From: Rhexocercosporidium sp. MPI-PUGE-AT-0058
Taxonomy: Eukaryota > Ascomycota > Leotiomycetes > Helotiales
Direction of reading: 5' to 3'
Length of the DNA stretch: 64,000 nt
Assembly: GCA_020746875.1 (NCBI GenBank)
Contig: JAGTJL010000021.1
Coordinates: forward strand, 434,001 to 498,000
Shown here: piece after piece, positions 45,181 through 55,776 of the stretch
Layout: each line of letters opens with the position of its first letter
How positions within the stretch are numbered: position 1 is the first letter of the stretch
The notes under the pieces: generated by a model
What the model saw: only the letters and a program-made list of their open reading frames with translations
Database searches by the model: none
What the model was told of the DNA's origin: nothing
Program-made: the position numbers and the translations under genes

Positions 45181-46761
45181 CTAGTTCAAGCATTGGGAAT
45201 AGAAGCTGTTAGATACCTTGCAAGTCCCCTGTGCACAACAAGTGGAACCTGTCCATCCGCTTCCACCACATTGAGCGAAAAGAGCTTGGCAGGATCCAGA
45301 GGGAGGAGTGCTCAAACTAGTAGTAGGGGCAGGAGAGCGTGAAGTCGACGACGAGGCTATCTCAGTAGTTGGCCTGGAGGTACCGATATCAAAGCGCCAC
45401 CAATTGAAGCTGAACAAATTGCCAGTTCCGCTGCCAGTGAAGACAAAATACAGATCTTGGGTCCCCGTAATGCTGCTGGAAACAGGGCACGTCACTGTTT
45501 GCCACTTTTGCCAGCCGCCAGTCCCCGGTACAGTGCAGGTTCCAATGACCGTGCCTGTAGTGCTCCCTACTCGCAATTGGATTGAACCACCGCTGGCTGC
45601 AGAGGCAACACGCGCAGAGAAAGACTGAGTACCACTGCGGAAGGCAACGCCCTTAACCTTGATGTAGTCGCCGTTGTTGATATTGGCAACATCCATGCCG
45701 CCTTCGCTACAAACCTCAGTTTCGACGCCCTGGGACCAAGCAGCCGTTTCGGCCTCTTGCTGAACATAAGGATTCAGCGTTCCAACTTGCGGAACTCCAG
45801 CTGTTGTCATCGTGATGGTAGGAATAGAGCCATCGGAGTTGTAGACAAAGCGTTCGATACACGCGGACCTTTGGTAGCCGCCACCGCCAGGTAAGGCGCC
45901 ATTGTGGTAGAAAAAGTACGAGTTCCCCTTGTAATCAATGATGCCTTGGTGGTTGGTGAAGCTCGAGCCTGCAGTGGCCATGATAACACCGCGGTAAGTC
46001 CAAGGTCCAGTGGCACTAGGGCCCGTCGAGTAGCGGATGTCTTCAGAGCAGCAGTTCGCGGCGTACACCATATAGTAAGTACCGTTACGCTTGTAAAGCC
46101 ACGGTGCTTCTTCAAAGCCTGTCGTACGCGTCGTCGAGGATTTTGTCCGTGGACCAAACCCAGCGACTGTGAGGGTCGTCTTGACGGGGCTACCACTGTA
46201 GGAAATCATATCTTGGTTCAGCTTGACATACCACAGATCCGGATTTCCCCAATACAAGTAAGCCTGGCCATCATCGTCAATGAACACTGTGGGGTCGATT
46301 TCATTGTTCTGGACCAGTGGTTTACCCAGGGCATCGCGATATGGGCCAGTGATAGTATCACTGACAGCTACTCCGATTGCCATTTGACCGCTTTTATGAC
46401 GACATGGAGCATACATATAGAACTTCCCATTACGTTGGATAACCTGAGGAGCCCATGCGTTTGCATTGGACCAGCTGAATGTGCCCAAGTTGGCCGGCGA
46501 ACCATGGTCTTGCCAATTCACCATATCCGCACTTGAGAAGAGACGCCATTCTGTCATCACAAATGTGTTGGCTCCATCATTGTCGTGGTCGAGAAAGGCG
46601 TAGACACGATCGTTGTAAACCAAGGGGGCTGGATCTGCCGTGAAGATGGTTTGTACGAACGGATTGTCTGCTTTAACAAAACCAAGATTGTTTAGCTGAG
46701 GGCCAAGGAACAGCAATGCCACTGCCACGCAGTTGAACATTGATTTCACTGAACGTCCCAT
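45181..46761 (-). CDS. Glycoside hydrolase family 43 with CBM6 and C-terminal CBM1
   Basis: Single exon, 526 aa from the ATG at 46761; a second ATG at 46740 would shorten the leader. Signal segment '[10 protein letters not shown]' (about 11-28), then a five-blade GH43 domain with the base Asp in 'FTADPAP' (D43), the modulating Asp in 'NEIDPTVF' (D156) and the acid Glu in '[11 protein letters not shown]' (E218). A CBM6-like module follows ('[16 protein letters not shown]...', about 353-480, with '[13 protein letters not shown]'). A Ser/Thr/Pro linker then leads to a fungal cellulose-binding CBM1 ('[19 protein letters not shown]...YSQCL'). GH43 enzymes release arabinose or xylose from plant hemicellulose; the exact specificity is not readable. 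Secreted. Divergent from the GH27 gene, with which it shares CBM1 and a 1.37 kb promoter. Confidence 0.93.
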   Translation of the reverse strand: MGRSVKSMFNCVAVALLFLGPQLNNLGFVKADNPFVQTIFTADPAPLVYNDRVYAFLDHDNDGANTFVMTEWRLFSSADMVNWQDHGSPANLGTFSWSNANAWAPQVIQRNGKFYMYAPCRHKSGQMAIGVAVSDTITGPYRDALGKPLVQNNEIDPTVFIDDDGQAYLYWGNPDLWYVKLNQDMISYSGSPVKTTLTVAGFGPRTKSSTTRTTGFEEAPWLYKRNGTYYMVYAANCCSEDIRYSTGPSATGPWTYRGVIMATAGSSFTNHQGIIDYKGNSYFFYHNGALPGGGGYQRSACIERFVYNSDGSIPTITMTTAGVPQVGTLNPYVQQEAETAAWSQGVETEVCSEGGMDVANINNGDYIKVKGVAFRSGTQSFSARVASAASGGSIQLRVGSTTGTVIGTCTVPGTGGWQKWQTVTCPVSSSITGTQDLYFVFTGSGTGNLFSFNWWRFDIGTSRPTTEIASSSTSRSPAPTTSLSTPPSGSCQALFAQCGGSGWTGSTCCAQGTCKVSNSFYSQCLN

Positions 46762-47360
46762 GACGGCGAATTTTGATGTTTTGCTGTCAAACAGATAGAC
46801 AATTTGGGCGACCCTGCAGATTGGGGGCTTAATGAAAGAGGTTGTTGGGGTGTACCGCAACTGGGGAAGGAGAAGTTCGATGTAACCTTATAGTTTGAGG
46901 AAACTGTGACATTCCTTTGCCGGCGATCCCTAATTATCTCATCGCGCATTTGAGCATTATTACGGGAGCGCTATTCCGTTAGTCTCAATGGAGTGTTGTT
47001 GGCTCGATACGAGAACAGGGACATGCTTCGAGAAACTAACCGAGGTCGCCCATTCAGATGACTCCAAGTATATCCTGGGGAGACAGGAGCGGAGAAACGG
47101 GCGGCAGGAAAGTGGATCTAGTTCATCCGAACTTTGTTTTGTGGCAGTCTTCATCGGTGATAGGAGGGACATCTCGCATCTGTTCAATGTCCACGCTCGC
47201 TTGTTTCGTTCGAAATTAAAGATCTGGTTAATTCTTCCTGGCCTCCACCACATTGGTGGAAAACTCCTCGCTACCATGGAAAGGTTAACCGAGACATTTG
47301 AAACATGGAATTAAGCGATCTCGACTGACTTGACAACCTTAGGGAATGTACAGTAGCAGA

Positions 47361-47407
47361 GAGCCCCGCACTGCATTGCCTATTATATTACGATGCGCCC
47401 CAATCAT
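47361..47407 (+). repeat. Promoter element copy 1
   Basis: CCCCGC at 47364-47369, then about 22 bp, then GATGCGCCCCAATCAT at 47392-47407. CCCCGC read on the minus strand is GCGGGG, matching the CreA consensus SYGGRG; CCAAT is a CCAAT-binding-complex core. Upstream AACCTTAGGGAATGTACAGTA also resembles copy 3. Confidence 0.7.
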
Positions 47408-47546
47408 ATACTTGATGAAAATTAGGATCCAAGCCCTGGGGAATGTGGACAGATGTGATCAGCCAGACGCTTAAGACGATCAAAACAATCCTGCCTCTCT
47501 CGAGATGCTTCTCTGCTAAAATCTGGGAACGAACCCGTCTGTCGCG

Positions 47547-47594
47547 TGGGACCCCGCACCGTATTGCCCATCACTTAGACGATGCGCCCCAATA
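47547..47594 (+). repeat. Promoter element copy 2
   Basis: CCCCGCACCGTATTGCCCA starts at 47552 and GATGCGCCCCAATAAA is at 47581-47596. The start of CCCCGC lies 188 bp after that in copy 1. It differs from copy 1 mainly in the spacer and last bases. Confidence 0.7.
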
Positions 47595-47730
47595 AAGACA
47601 TGCTCAAGAACACTAACATTCCACCCCTAAAAAAATACGACTTTGTCCAATTAGCCGAGATTCAGGATACATTCAGGCAATCTGACTTCTCCACATAACC
47701 TAGCAAACCTACAGTACCTGCAGCATGGAA

Positions 47731-47774
47731 CCCCGCGCCGGACCGCCCACTGTACGGAGATGCGCCCCAATCAT
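47731..47774 (+). repeat. Promoter element copy 3
   Basis: CCCCGCGCCGGACCGCCCA starts at 47731 and GATGCGCCCCAATCAT is at 47759-47774. It lies 179 bp after copy 2 and 356 bp before the GH27 ATG. The left flank AACCTAGCAAACCTACAGTA matches that of copy 1. Confidence 0.7.
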
Positions 47775-48129
47775 GCTGAAACCACCTACGTCAAGTGCTG
47801 TTATCTATGAATGATAGGCTTTTTGTGCTAGCAGATCACCACTTGAGGGGTAACCTGGGGTCACCAGATCTACTAGTTCAAAGCAGATCATTCTCGGCAA
47901 AGCTTTTAGTCCGGCAATTGTGGATATGTCTGTAATAGAGTAGTTCCAGAAACCTTATTGTTGGTGGGGAAATTACGAAGAGGGCAGAATGAAGGATCTG
48001 TCAGACTGAGTAACATCGCGTAGAGGTTGCTGAGAACTTGACATATATGACAACCTCTTTGCCAATTTCTGTCTTCTGCAGACTTGTCCAAGTTATCTCC
48101 AAGCCACTTGCACGAACCTCATCTCAGCC

Positions 48130-49768
48130 ATGCATTCAAACTTGTTCCTCGCAGCGACAGTGGGCTATCTCAGCACCACGGTACAGAGTCATGCAATAGA
48201 GACGCGCATTAACAACGGTCTTGGCAGGACTCCAGCTCTCGGATGGAACAGCTGGGTGTGTCTTCCCCCCACCTCACAATGCTGCCTTTTCGTGCTAAAA
48301 GAACCCGATCTAGAATGCTTTCGGATGCTCCGGGGCGTCGGCCTCAGCAGCTATGACCGCAGCGAATCAATTCGTAAACCTAGGCCTCAAGGATCTCGGC
48401 TATCAATACGTCAACATTGACGACTGCTGGCATTTGATGTCACGCAGCTCCTCTGGCCAACTTGTTCCTGATCCAAAGAAGTGGCCCAATGGTATCGCAT
48501 CAGTTGTCAACCAAATACATGGCATGGGCCTCAAGTTTGGATTGTATGGTGATGCAGGCACCAAAACATGTGCCGGTTACCCTGGTTCGCAAGGTCATGA
48601 GACACAAGATGCACAGCTCCTTAGCAGCTGGGGAGTCGACTATGTAAGAACCCTTGATCTTGTTGAATTTATCATTCTTTGAATAAATCCATCCTAACCG
48701 TCGGTTCTCTAGTGGAAATACGACAATTGCTACACGCCTTGCAATGGAGCGGTTCCACAGACATGCTGGATTCCGAGGGACACTCAATCCTGGTACGAGA
48801 AATTCGGCAGCGCGCTGAAATCTGTGCCACGCCCGATGCTATACTCTTTGTGCTCATGGGGTCTGGACAATGTATGGGTTTGGGGCAACTCTGTTGGAAA
48901 TTCATGGCGCATCACAGGTGATATCGCGGATAACTGGTCTTCAGTGGCATCTATTGCTGCGAAAGCGGCGACGATCTCACAGTATTCTGTTCCCGGGGGT
49001 TTCAATGACCTGGACATGCTGGTAAGTTCAACTTCATGGTCGTGTAAAGGTTAATTCTTGAATGTTGCAGCTAACATGAAACAGGAGATTGGTAATGGCG
49101 GTCTCTCCGAGGCTGAAGAACGAGCGCACTTTGGCATTTGGGCAATCGCGAAATCTCCCTTGATCCTCGGTACAAATCTTGCGACCATAAAGGCATCTTC
49201 CCTTGCTATCGCTAAGAATGCCGTAAGTGTCTCTCCATCTGCCTTGTTTTACCAATACTCAACAAGATAGGGTATTATTGCAATCAACCAAGATTCCCTC
49301 GGAAAAGCAGCAAAGTATTTCGTGCCATCGGGGCAACCGCAGCCGACATCTGGGAAGCTGTATCCCTTCTGGGCTGGGCCGCTTTCTGACGGAGTCGTGG
49401 TTGGCATTGTCGCCGCGGATGGTGCTAACACCTTCAGCGTCAACTTCAAGGACGTTCCAGGACTCGGTTCGGGTACGTATAAGTGGAAGGAGATGTACAG
49501 TGGTAAGACGGGCACTGGAACCAGTGTATCGGTCTCATTGGCAAGTCATGACATGGCTGTGTACAAGGTAACTACGACTGGATCCAGTACTGCTCCTCAA
49601 ACTGCCACCCCGACAACGTCCTCAAAAGCTAGTACCACATCTAGCGCTAGTAGCGGGACTGTCGCCAAGTATGGACAATGTGGAGGAAGCAGCTACATCG
49701 GCTCGACTGTGTGCGTTACCGGCAGCAAGTGTACTGTCACCAACGAGTTTTACTCACAATGCTTGTGA
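48130..49768 (+). CDS. Alpha-galactosidase, glycoside hydrolase family 27, with C-terminal CBM1
   Basis: Five exons: 48130-48255, 48314-48643, 48713-49021, 49085-49222, 49271-49768. All introns are phase 0, 48-69 bp, and the model gives 466 aa. Signal peptide at 1-20, mature start near '[10 protein letters not shown]', then after the first intron 'NAFGCSG'. Catalytic nucleophile in 'WKYDNCY' (D156) and acid/base in '[10 protein letters not shown]' (D222). 'VNIDDCWH' and '[11 protein letters not shown]' are further GH27 signatures. After the beta domain come a Ser/Thr linker and a CBM1 ('[16 protein letters not shown]...YSQCL'). Secreted; removes terminal alpha-galactose from galactomannan or raffinose-type sugars. 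Two 19-20 nt near-copies (ATATAAACATCTGCTAGCT) lie just after the stop (49788-49828). Confidence 0.95.
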
Positions 49769-49787
49769 GGCGGCTAATGGATGAATG

Positions 49788-49828
49788 TATATAAACATCT
49801 GCTAGCTTATAAAAACATCTGCTAGCTC
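49788..49828 (+). repeat. Tandem near-copies in the GH27 3' region
   Basis: Two ATATAAACATCTGCTAGCT-like units (the second has one extra A), 21 bp apart, directly follow the alpha-galactosidase stop. Confidence 0.7.
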
Positions 49829-50513
49829 AGGTGTGTCTCTGATATCGTTAGAGGATATTTCAAAAAGGGGTAATTATTACCAATTGAAAAACAGAATAAA
49901 CTTTTGCACTTTCCCCTGGGAATTAAAAGACCGCGAACTTCACCTGATGCATCAAAATGGTTCAACAACGATAGAAAGCTATGGTTTCGAAACACTGGCT
50001 ACAGTGCTAAGCGAGGAAACATTGCTTAGAAAGGGGCGACCAGCTCCTGGATTTATCAGAAGCGACGCTAGGATATTAGGTTGAATTCTTGACTAATGTA
50101 TAGTGGAAGAGATATGAATTCTGGGAAGATAAAATGCTGATCGGAGCACTATCAGCGAGTCGCGCAAGATACACAGAACCGCAATCGCGACGATAGAGAA
50201 AATATTGCGGTTCCATGTAAGAGACGGGAATGGGGATGGTTGACTTTCTGCCCACTCTCACCGCTCCAGAAGCGCAACGCTAACCAAGATGAGACAAGTT
50301 GCGAGAGCAAACCACCTCACTTCAACATCGAAGGGGAGAGAGAGTCTCTCACTCTAAGCCGTTGTACAACCTCCTAAACGATAGCCAGAGTAGTGAATCT
50401 AAACGGAAACTTCGTTGGATATATTGGATCGTATTTTGAATAGTCCTCATCTTTCCCAGCCAACAGTCCGATCAAGAACAGAAGACCAGCTGGAAGGGGA
50501 AACTCAACCGGCA
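49829..50513. other. Intergenic: GH27 terminator and Zn2Cys6 promoter
   Basis: No supported gene. The frame leading into the regulator is open back to 50415 but has no ATG before 50514. Confidence 0.55.
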
Positions 50514-52569
50514 ATGGTGTACACAGGTCCCTCCAGGGGCTGTAACTCATGTCGGCAGCGGCGTAAAAAGGTGAGAGACGCTGACATTCAATTTATACCA
50601 AGCCTCTGATCAAGAATACGGCGACTAACTAACATCCTGTGAAGTGTGACGAAACCCGCCCAGTACGTTTGCATCTCATAGAAATCTAAAGATTGAAGGC
50701 TAGCTCTAGAATACTAATGCTTTCCAAGTCTTGCATGAGATGCATAAATGCCAAACGGCAATGTGGCGGCTACGAGAATGACTTGGTTGGATATCGGCAA
50801 TATGGTGCACCTAGCGCTTCGAACCAGGTCAGTTATTCTCCTTCCAATCTGTTTCCATTGTGAAGTCTGCAGTATCCCACTCCCGCACACATTCTTAGAC
50901 AAGCGTATTAAGCGAGCAGCAGCTTGCTGATTTTAAAGATAGTCCCCATCTCCAATATCATCAGCGCGGAAATGCACATTACCGAAACGTGTCCCTATCC
51001 CAGGGACCGACATCCTCCCAGAAGACACGATACCTACCGAGGTGACTATGGATGAGAGTAATGCCCTTGCATTGAGAGCTTTCTATTATGACTTTTGTGT
51101 CGTGTCTACGAATCAGAACTTGTCTCGTGGTTATCTAACTAGTTTGGAGCAGATGGTGAATCGTCTTGGACCGAAGTCTGATTTGGCGAAGGTGTGCCAA
51201 GGTTAGTTATTCCCGTCATAAAGTGCTGCATTTTTTCAGTGCCATCCTTGTATAGTCACTCTTAATCTTTCATTTTCTGTCTACGGTGTGCTGATTTGGG
51301 TCAAGCTATCGCATGCGCTAGCCACGGAAAACCAGAACAGAGACCTCAATTCATCCAAAGGGCCGAAACATCGTACCACCAGTTACTCGGTTCTCTGGCT
51401 CGTACGATAGAAGGCTCAGATTCATTCAACGATGCAGAGCCAAGACTAGTGGCTATGCTATTGGGGCTCTATCAGGTGTGTCTTTCGTTTGGGCTCGTTT
51501 ATGTAAATGCTTAGGATTGGTTGGGTACAGATAGTCATGGCCAATCAACATGATCATGGCGTCCATGAAATTCATGCCAGAGGTCTAGCAACGCTCATGA
51601 AGATAGAAAGCTCTCCATTGAGCCTCCTGGGTCCAGTTTTGGCGGTCCAGAATCCCGGATTGGCCAGGAAACATCAGGTCAGTGGAATGATCGTTTTACT
51701 AACAAACCATTATTGGCTGAAGTGCCAAATTGCGCCAAGACTATACACTGACCGTATGAATAGCCACTTGGGATATTCTCCGTTCCATTTTTGACTGGAA
51801 ACAGTCCAACTTTAGACAATCTGCTGCTAAGATTGAACCTGTTTTGGAAAGGATACGGATCATCGACTGGCCTGCATCACCTCTCCAAACTTGGAGGTGA
51901 ATATATCGAGCTCGATCAACAGTTTGCCAGATGGGAAGACTGTCGATCCTTAGACTTTAGACCAACAACTATCAAGAAGATCGACTCAGATAAAGATGCG
52001 AAGAGCTTCGCAGTAGGCTATTGGCCCGGGAAGGTCGACACCTATTTCGACCTTTTCGTCGCTAGCGTCTGGAACATCTTTCGCACCGCTCGTCTCATAC
52101 TCCTCGCTATATTAACAAAAGTTGGCGAAAGTCTTAGAAATGAAGACAATACTATGCAATACATAAAGACCGCAAACCACATCGTGGAAGATATATTGGC
52201 GTCAATTCCATATCACCTCGCAGACAATCTGCCACTTTTTGTTGAAGGCATTGACGGTAAATCGGATGTCCATTCAGGGAGATCGTTGGGTGGTCTGCTT
52301 CTCATGCATCCGCTGTATGCCATTTCGAACATGAATCTCTTGCCTGACGAGACGCGGGAATATGCACGTAGCTGTCTGCGATGGATCAGCGACGAGATGG
52401 GAATCGGTCAGGCTGGTTTGATGGCAGATGTAAGTGTTAAAACTCAGCATTATTTCTCCCTCATGCACCAAAGCTTTAGCTGATCCTGCTTTCGTCCCCA
52501 CAGGCAGAACTTGACAGGGGATACCTGGAAAGTGGGTGTATGATTCTATGGTCTGGATTTCTTGGGTAA
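50514..52569 (+). CDS. Zn2Cys6 fungal transcription factor (18-nt exon in the cluster)
   Basis: Eight exons: 50514-50570, 50645-50662 (18 nt), 50729-50827, 50940-51201, 51306-51475, 51531-51677, 51764-52429, 52504-52569. The model gives 494 aa. The cluster starts almost at the N-terminus: C10-x2-C13-x6-C20-x6-C27-x2-C30-x6-C37 ('GCNSCRQRRKK', 'CDETRP', 'SCMRCINAKRQCGGY'). The 18-nt second exon codes only CDETRP, holding the third cysteine. Exon 4 starts after TTTTAAAG; this acceptor is weak but is the only one keeping the frame. The rest fits a fungal-specific regulatory region ('ALRAFYYDFCVVSTN', 'LLGLYQ', 'HEIHARGLATLM', 'LDQQFARWE'). As the gene next to GH27 and GH43 it could control them (inference from position). 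Confidence 0.85.
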
Positions 52570-53018
52570 CCGTTCGAGGGCATGGAAGATAATGATTGCT
52601 TGACACTCGGCGGCTCGAGAGTTTCAGAACCAATCCCGCCATTTGACTCCAGGAGCGCTACGCTAACCTCAATATGGAGAGCTCGAAATCTGAGGCAATT
52701 CCCAACTTTCTAGTGGAGCTCGGTTAGCCCTTTTCGGTTAGCCTTGCGCTCACAACAACATGAAGCCGGATTTTATCTTCGTGGCTTGATTCATTCTCCG
52801 ACAATGGAATGCATATAAAGACCGTTCATATCGCCAGACCATTGAAAATAAATTATGCATTGATCTCTCTGCTTCCGAAAACATTCACATCTCGCTACCT
52901 TCTACGCCATTGCACTGGTCTATTTCGATTTGTCACTTCAACTTCAATACCATCATTCGGCTACGCATCTTTTCCCCCTAAACATTATTTCGTCAGTTCC
53001 ACAAGACGAAGATTCACT
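52570..53018. other. Intergenic and likely leader of the MDR gene
   Basis: A CATATAAAG word at 52812-52820 is a TATA-box candidate about 200 bp before the chosen ATG. The frame upstream of that ATG is open from 52809, see the next gene. Confidence 0.5.
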
Positions 53019-54035
53019 ATGACAACCAACGCCGCGGCCTGGCTCATGGAAGCTAAATCCATCCCCTTCACCATCAGAGCAGCCCCACTCGCTACCCCAG
53101 ACGCAGACCAAATCCTGATCAAGAACCACGCCATCGCCATAAACCCCATCGATGGTAAACTCCAATACCTCGCGATCTACCCCGTCAAATACCCCACCAT
53201 ACTTGGCCAGGATGTCGCTGGAGAAGTCATCTCTGTCGGACCAGGCGTGACTCGCTTCAAGCCAGGAGATCGTGTCCTCGGTGTCACGACAGGCTTTGCA
53301 ACTGGTAAGGACGCGGAGAAAGGATTTCAAGCCTATACCATCCTTAATATAAACGGCACTAGCGAGATCCCCGATGATGTATCTTTCGAGAACGCCGTCG
53401 TGTTACCCCTCGCGGTATCAACGGCAGCTTCAGGTCTCTTCAACCCCGACATCCTCAACCTGCAACTCCCAACTCAACCAGCCCAACCACCAACCAGTGA
53501 AACACTTCTCGTCTGGGGTGGCGCGTCAAGCGTAGGAAGCAACGCCATCCAACTCGCTGTCGCAGCAGGGTACGAAGTCATCGCCACTGCCTCCACCAAG
53601 AATTTCGAGTACGTGAAGAATCTCGGCGCAAGTCAAGTTTTCGATTACAGCAGCTCTTCCGTCATCCCAGATCTCGTCGACGCTTTTAAAGGAAAGACTT
53701 CTGTTGGTTTATATGATGCTGTTGGAGGAGCTGCATGGGTCCCTGCTATTGAATTTGCGCAGAAGACGGGTACGAGGATGGTAGCTACTGTGACTCCTGG
53801 ATTTCCGGAGGCTCCTGAGGGGGTGGAGATCAAGAAGGTGTTTGCGCCGTCCATTATGAGTAATCATGTTGGGAAAGCTGTTTTTGAGGGTTTCCTGCCA
53901 AAAGCCCTTAAGTCGGGAGTGTATCTCACAGCACCGGAACCAATCATTGCTGGTAGGGGCTTGGAGAGTATTCAAGTGGGAGTTGACTTATTGCGGAAGG
54001 GTGTTTCGGCAAAGAAGGTCGTTGTGGTGCTGTGA
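53019..54035 (+). CDS. MDR-family zinc-independent alcohol dehydrogenase / enoyl reductase-like protein
   Basis: Single exon, 338 aa from ATG 53019, the usual length. The frame is open from an ATG at 52809, which would add 70 residues rich in Arg, Ser and Phe; I prefer 53019 because 52809 overlaps a TATA-like word. GroES-like start 'AAPLATPDADQILIK' with 'NHAIAINPIDGKLQ', then 'ILGQDVAGEVISVGPGVTRFKPGDRVLG'. The NAD(P)H site is 'VWGGASSVGSNAIQLAVAAGYEVIATAS' (about 167-195). The catalytic-zinc and structural-zinc cysteine sets are absent, as in trans-enoyl reductases and quinone reductases of fungi. It ends 'GVSAKKVVVVL'. Substrate unknown; no polyketide synthase is near. Probably cytosolic. 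Confidence 0.88.
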   Translation: MTTNAAAWLMEAKSIPFTIRAAPLATPDADQILIKNHAIAINPIDGKLQYLAIYPVKYPTILGQDVAGEVISVGPGVTRFKPGDRVLGVTTGFATGKDAEKGFQAYTILNINGTSEIPDDVSFENAVVLPLAVSTAASGLFNPDILNLQLPTQPAQPPTSETLLVWGGASSVGSNAIQLAVAAGYEVIATASTKNFEYVKNLGASQVFDYSSSSVIPDLVDAFKGKTSVGLYDAVGGAAWVPAIEFAQKTGTRMVATVTPGFPEAPEGVEIKKVFAPSIMSNHVGKAVFEGFLPKALKSGVYLTAPEPIIAGRGLESIQVGVDLLRKGVSAKKVVVVL

Positions 54036-54716
54036 GTTGGAAATAGCACCATCATTTGTTCGAACTTTGAAAGCATGTTAAGATGATTTCGAACGTAAAA
54101 TAAGACATGGCATGACCTTGACCGTATTTTCCAAGCAACTAATATCAGCTTACATAATATTTAAAGTTCATGCATAGAAGAGTAACACAATCAGACAGAT
54201 ATAATAGCGATAGGCGTGAAGTCCTTATATTTAGCGGAGAATAAGTTCTCAAGGTCAGGGGGGATCTTCAGCACCTTCCTAGGGTTGGCTTGGAGATGTT
54301 AGTCTGATGAGACTACAGTGGTGAGCGTATCCAGCTCTAGTATCGGGGTCTAACTATTGGCGCTAATCTATAGCATGCGTGGATTTGGCGCCGAGGCAGA
54401 TGTGCATTCTAGGTCTAGCATTATGTGCGTGTTGGAATGGGGGGTTCGTTCAATATTGAGAGTTAGGAAGGGGGAGGGGGCGGAAATGACCCCGCACTTA
54501 GTGAATTGAACCGACTTTTGTGAGATAGGATAAATTGAAAACGTGGCCAGTAACTAAGGTATTCCTTTCTTCCTCCTACCCAGCTAATCCACCTCATCAT
54601 GAAAAACAATCTGCTTTGCAATAATCTCACAATAAACAACACACAACATCCCCTCATCTTCCTCCCTACCACCCCTTCACACACCTCGTCTACAAGCCCC
54701 ACCGATAACCTACAAC
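54036..54716. other. Convergent 3' spacer, no gene seen
   Basis: It lies between the MDR gene and the Asn-rich gene. It contains a G-rich patch GGGGGAGGGGGCGG near 54472. Nothing coding is supported. Confidence 0.5.
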
Positions 54717-55776
54717 CTACAACCCACAAACCAACCCCATCATAACCATCCCAAACACCGCACTCCCAAGCACCTTGGCCTTACCCGTACCAACAACCTT
54801 CTTTCCCGCACTCCTCTGCACAACCATATCTCTCTTACTCTTCATCTTCCTCCCCTCGCTGCTTGGCGTCTCGTCCTCGTTATTATTCTCTTTCTCATCA
54901 TTAGTCTCTCCCTCAGCATTGTTCTCTCCCTCAGCATTATTCTCCTCCTCAGCATTGTTCTTTCCATCCTCGACGGCTGTTTCGTTGCCTGCTGCTGCTG
55001 CTGCTTCTATGGAGTGTGTTAGTTTACTTCAAATCTCACTTAAATTACGAGGTCTCTCTTTCGAATGTTTCATTTTGAGAGTGAGGGAAGGGGTGATTTA
55101 GGAGAGATCGGACGGGACGGGGACGGGAGAGGAAGACGAACCTTCTTCGGCTTTCTTAGCCTCCTCATCGACATTGGCTTGTTGATCCTCGTTGTTGTTC
55201 TCGTTGTTATTGTCATCCTTGTTGTCCTCGTTGTTGTCGTTGTTATTGTTGTCCTCATTAGCGTTTGCGGTCTCATTGCCATTGTTGGTGTTGTTATTGT
55301 TATTGTTGTTGTTATTGTTATTGTTATTGTTATTGTTGAGGTCGAGTCCAGAGATGAAGAGGCCTTGGAGGTCGACGACTATAAACGCGACGACGGTATT
55401 AGTGAGGGTTTCGTGAAATGAATAGATGCGGGAGAGGGAAAAGCGAGGGGGAAAGACGCACTTTGCTGCAAACATCCATTACACTGTCCCAGATTCAGGT
55501 TCTGGAGGTTGATGTTCAAGTTCGAGGAGAAGAGGGATGCGAGAGTGTTATCGCAACCGCCGCAGGATGAGATGAATTGGATGAGTCTACATGATATGAG
55601 GTTAGTTTTCGGAACCCTGGGACTTTTGGTAAGGAGAGAGAGAGAGAGAGAACGACGTACTCAGGCGCGATATTCACGAGATTGTTCTGCTGTCCCAAGT
55701 TGACGATTTGGAAGCTCGAGAACTGACCTAGCCCTGCGGAGAGGGAGAGGATCTCGAGGGCGAGTTGGGATGACAT
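54717..55776 (-). CDS. Asn-rich, CxxC-containing protein with hydrophobic C-terminal tail
   Basis: Four exons: 55661-55776, 55462-55586, 55142-55378, 54717-55006. Introns are 74, 83 and 135 bp and the model gives 255 aa. Residues 1-90 are a leucine-spaced hydrophobic domain ('LALEILSLSAGLG', 'LNINLQNLNLGQC') with two CxxC pairs ('CGGC' about 47-50 and 'CNGC' about 75-78). From 'LDL' a run of about 16 Asn begins, followed by Asn/Glu/Asp-rich text and three 'NNAEGE'-type units. The end is basic ('GKKVVGTGKAKVL') followed by 'GSAVFGMVMMGLVCGL', a tail like a GPI or tail-anchor signal. No clear N-terminal signal is seen, so the tail's role is unsure. I do not recognise a family. The first intron contains a CT microsatellite. 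Confidence 0.7.
55286..55346 (+). repeat. Trinucleotide tract (TTG/TTA) coding for poly-Asn on the minus strand
   Basis: About 20 units of TTG/TTA on the plus strand, i.e. AAC/AAT on the coding strand. Mixed codons suggest an old tract kept as protein, not a recent slippage of a single codon. Confidence 0.85.
55633..55651 (+). repeat. GA dinucleotide microsatellite
   Basis: GAGAGAGAGAGAGAGAGAG lies inside the first intron of the Asn-rich gene; on the coding strand it is a CT tract near the intron's 5' part. Confidence 0.9.

Larger units (their letters stand above)
46762..48129. promoter_or_regulatory. Shared divergent promoter of the GH43 and GH27 genes
   Basis: 1,368 bp separate the two start codons. 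Three related elements (47361-47407, 47547-47594, 47731-47774) are listed separately. Between the second and third, TTAGCC at 47651-47656 is GGCTAA on the minus strand, a match to the XlnR/Xyr1 activator core, directly joined to CCAAT (47648-47652). Open frames at 46960-47314 overlap antisense and are not convincing genes. Confidence 0.6.

Noticed and set aside
46960..47314. Overlapping frames on both strands in the GH43-GH27 promoter
   Set aside because: No domain, no splice partner, and mutually antisense; better read as promoter DNA.
52809..53018. 70-residue N-terminal extension of the MDR protein
   Set aside because: Open in frame but starts within a TATA-like word and gives a length unlike the family. 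Kept only as an alternative.
55192..55416. Plus-strand frame reading as poly-Leu/Ser, and 55065-55421 reading as poly-Val/Ile
   Set aside because: These are antisense readings of the Asn-rich tract of the minus-strand gene, whose splice sites and stop fit.
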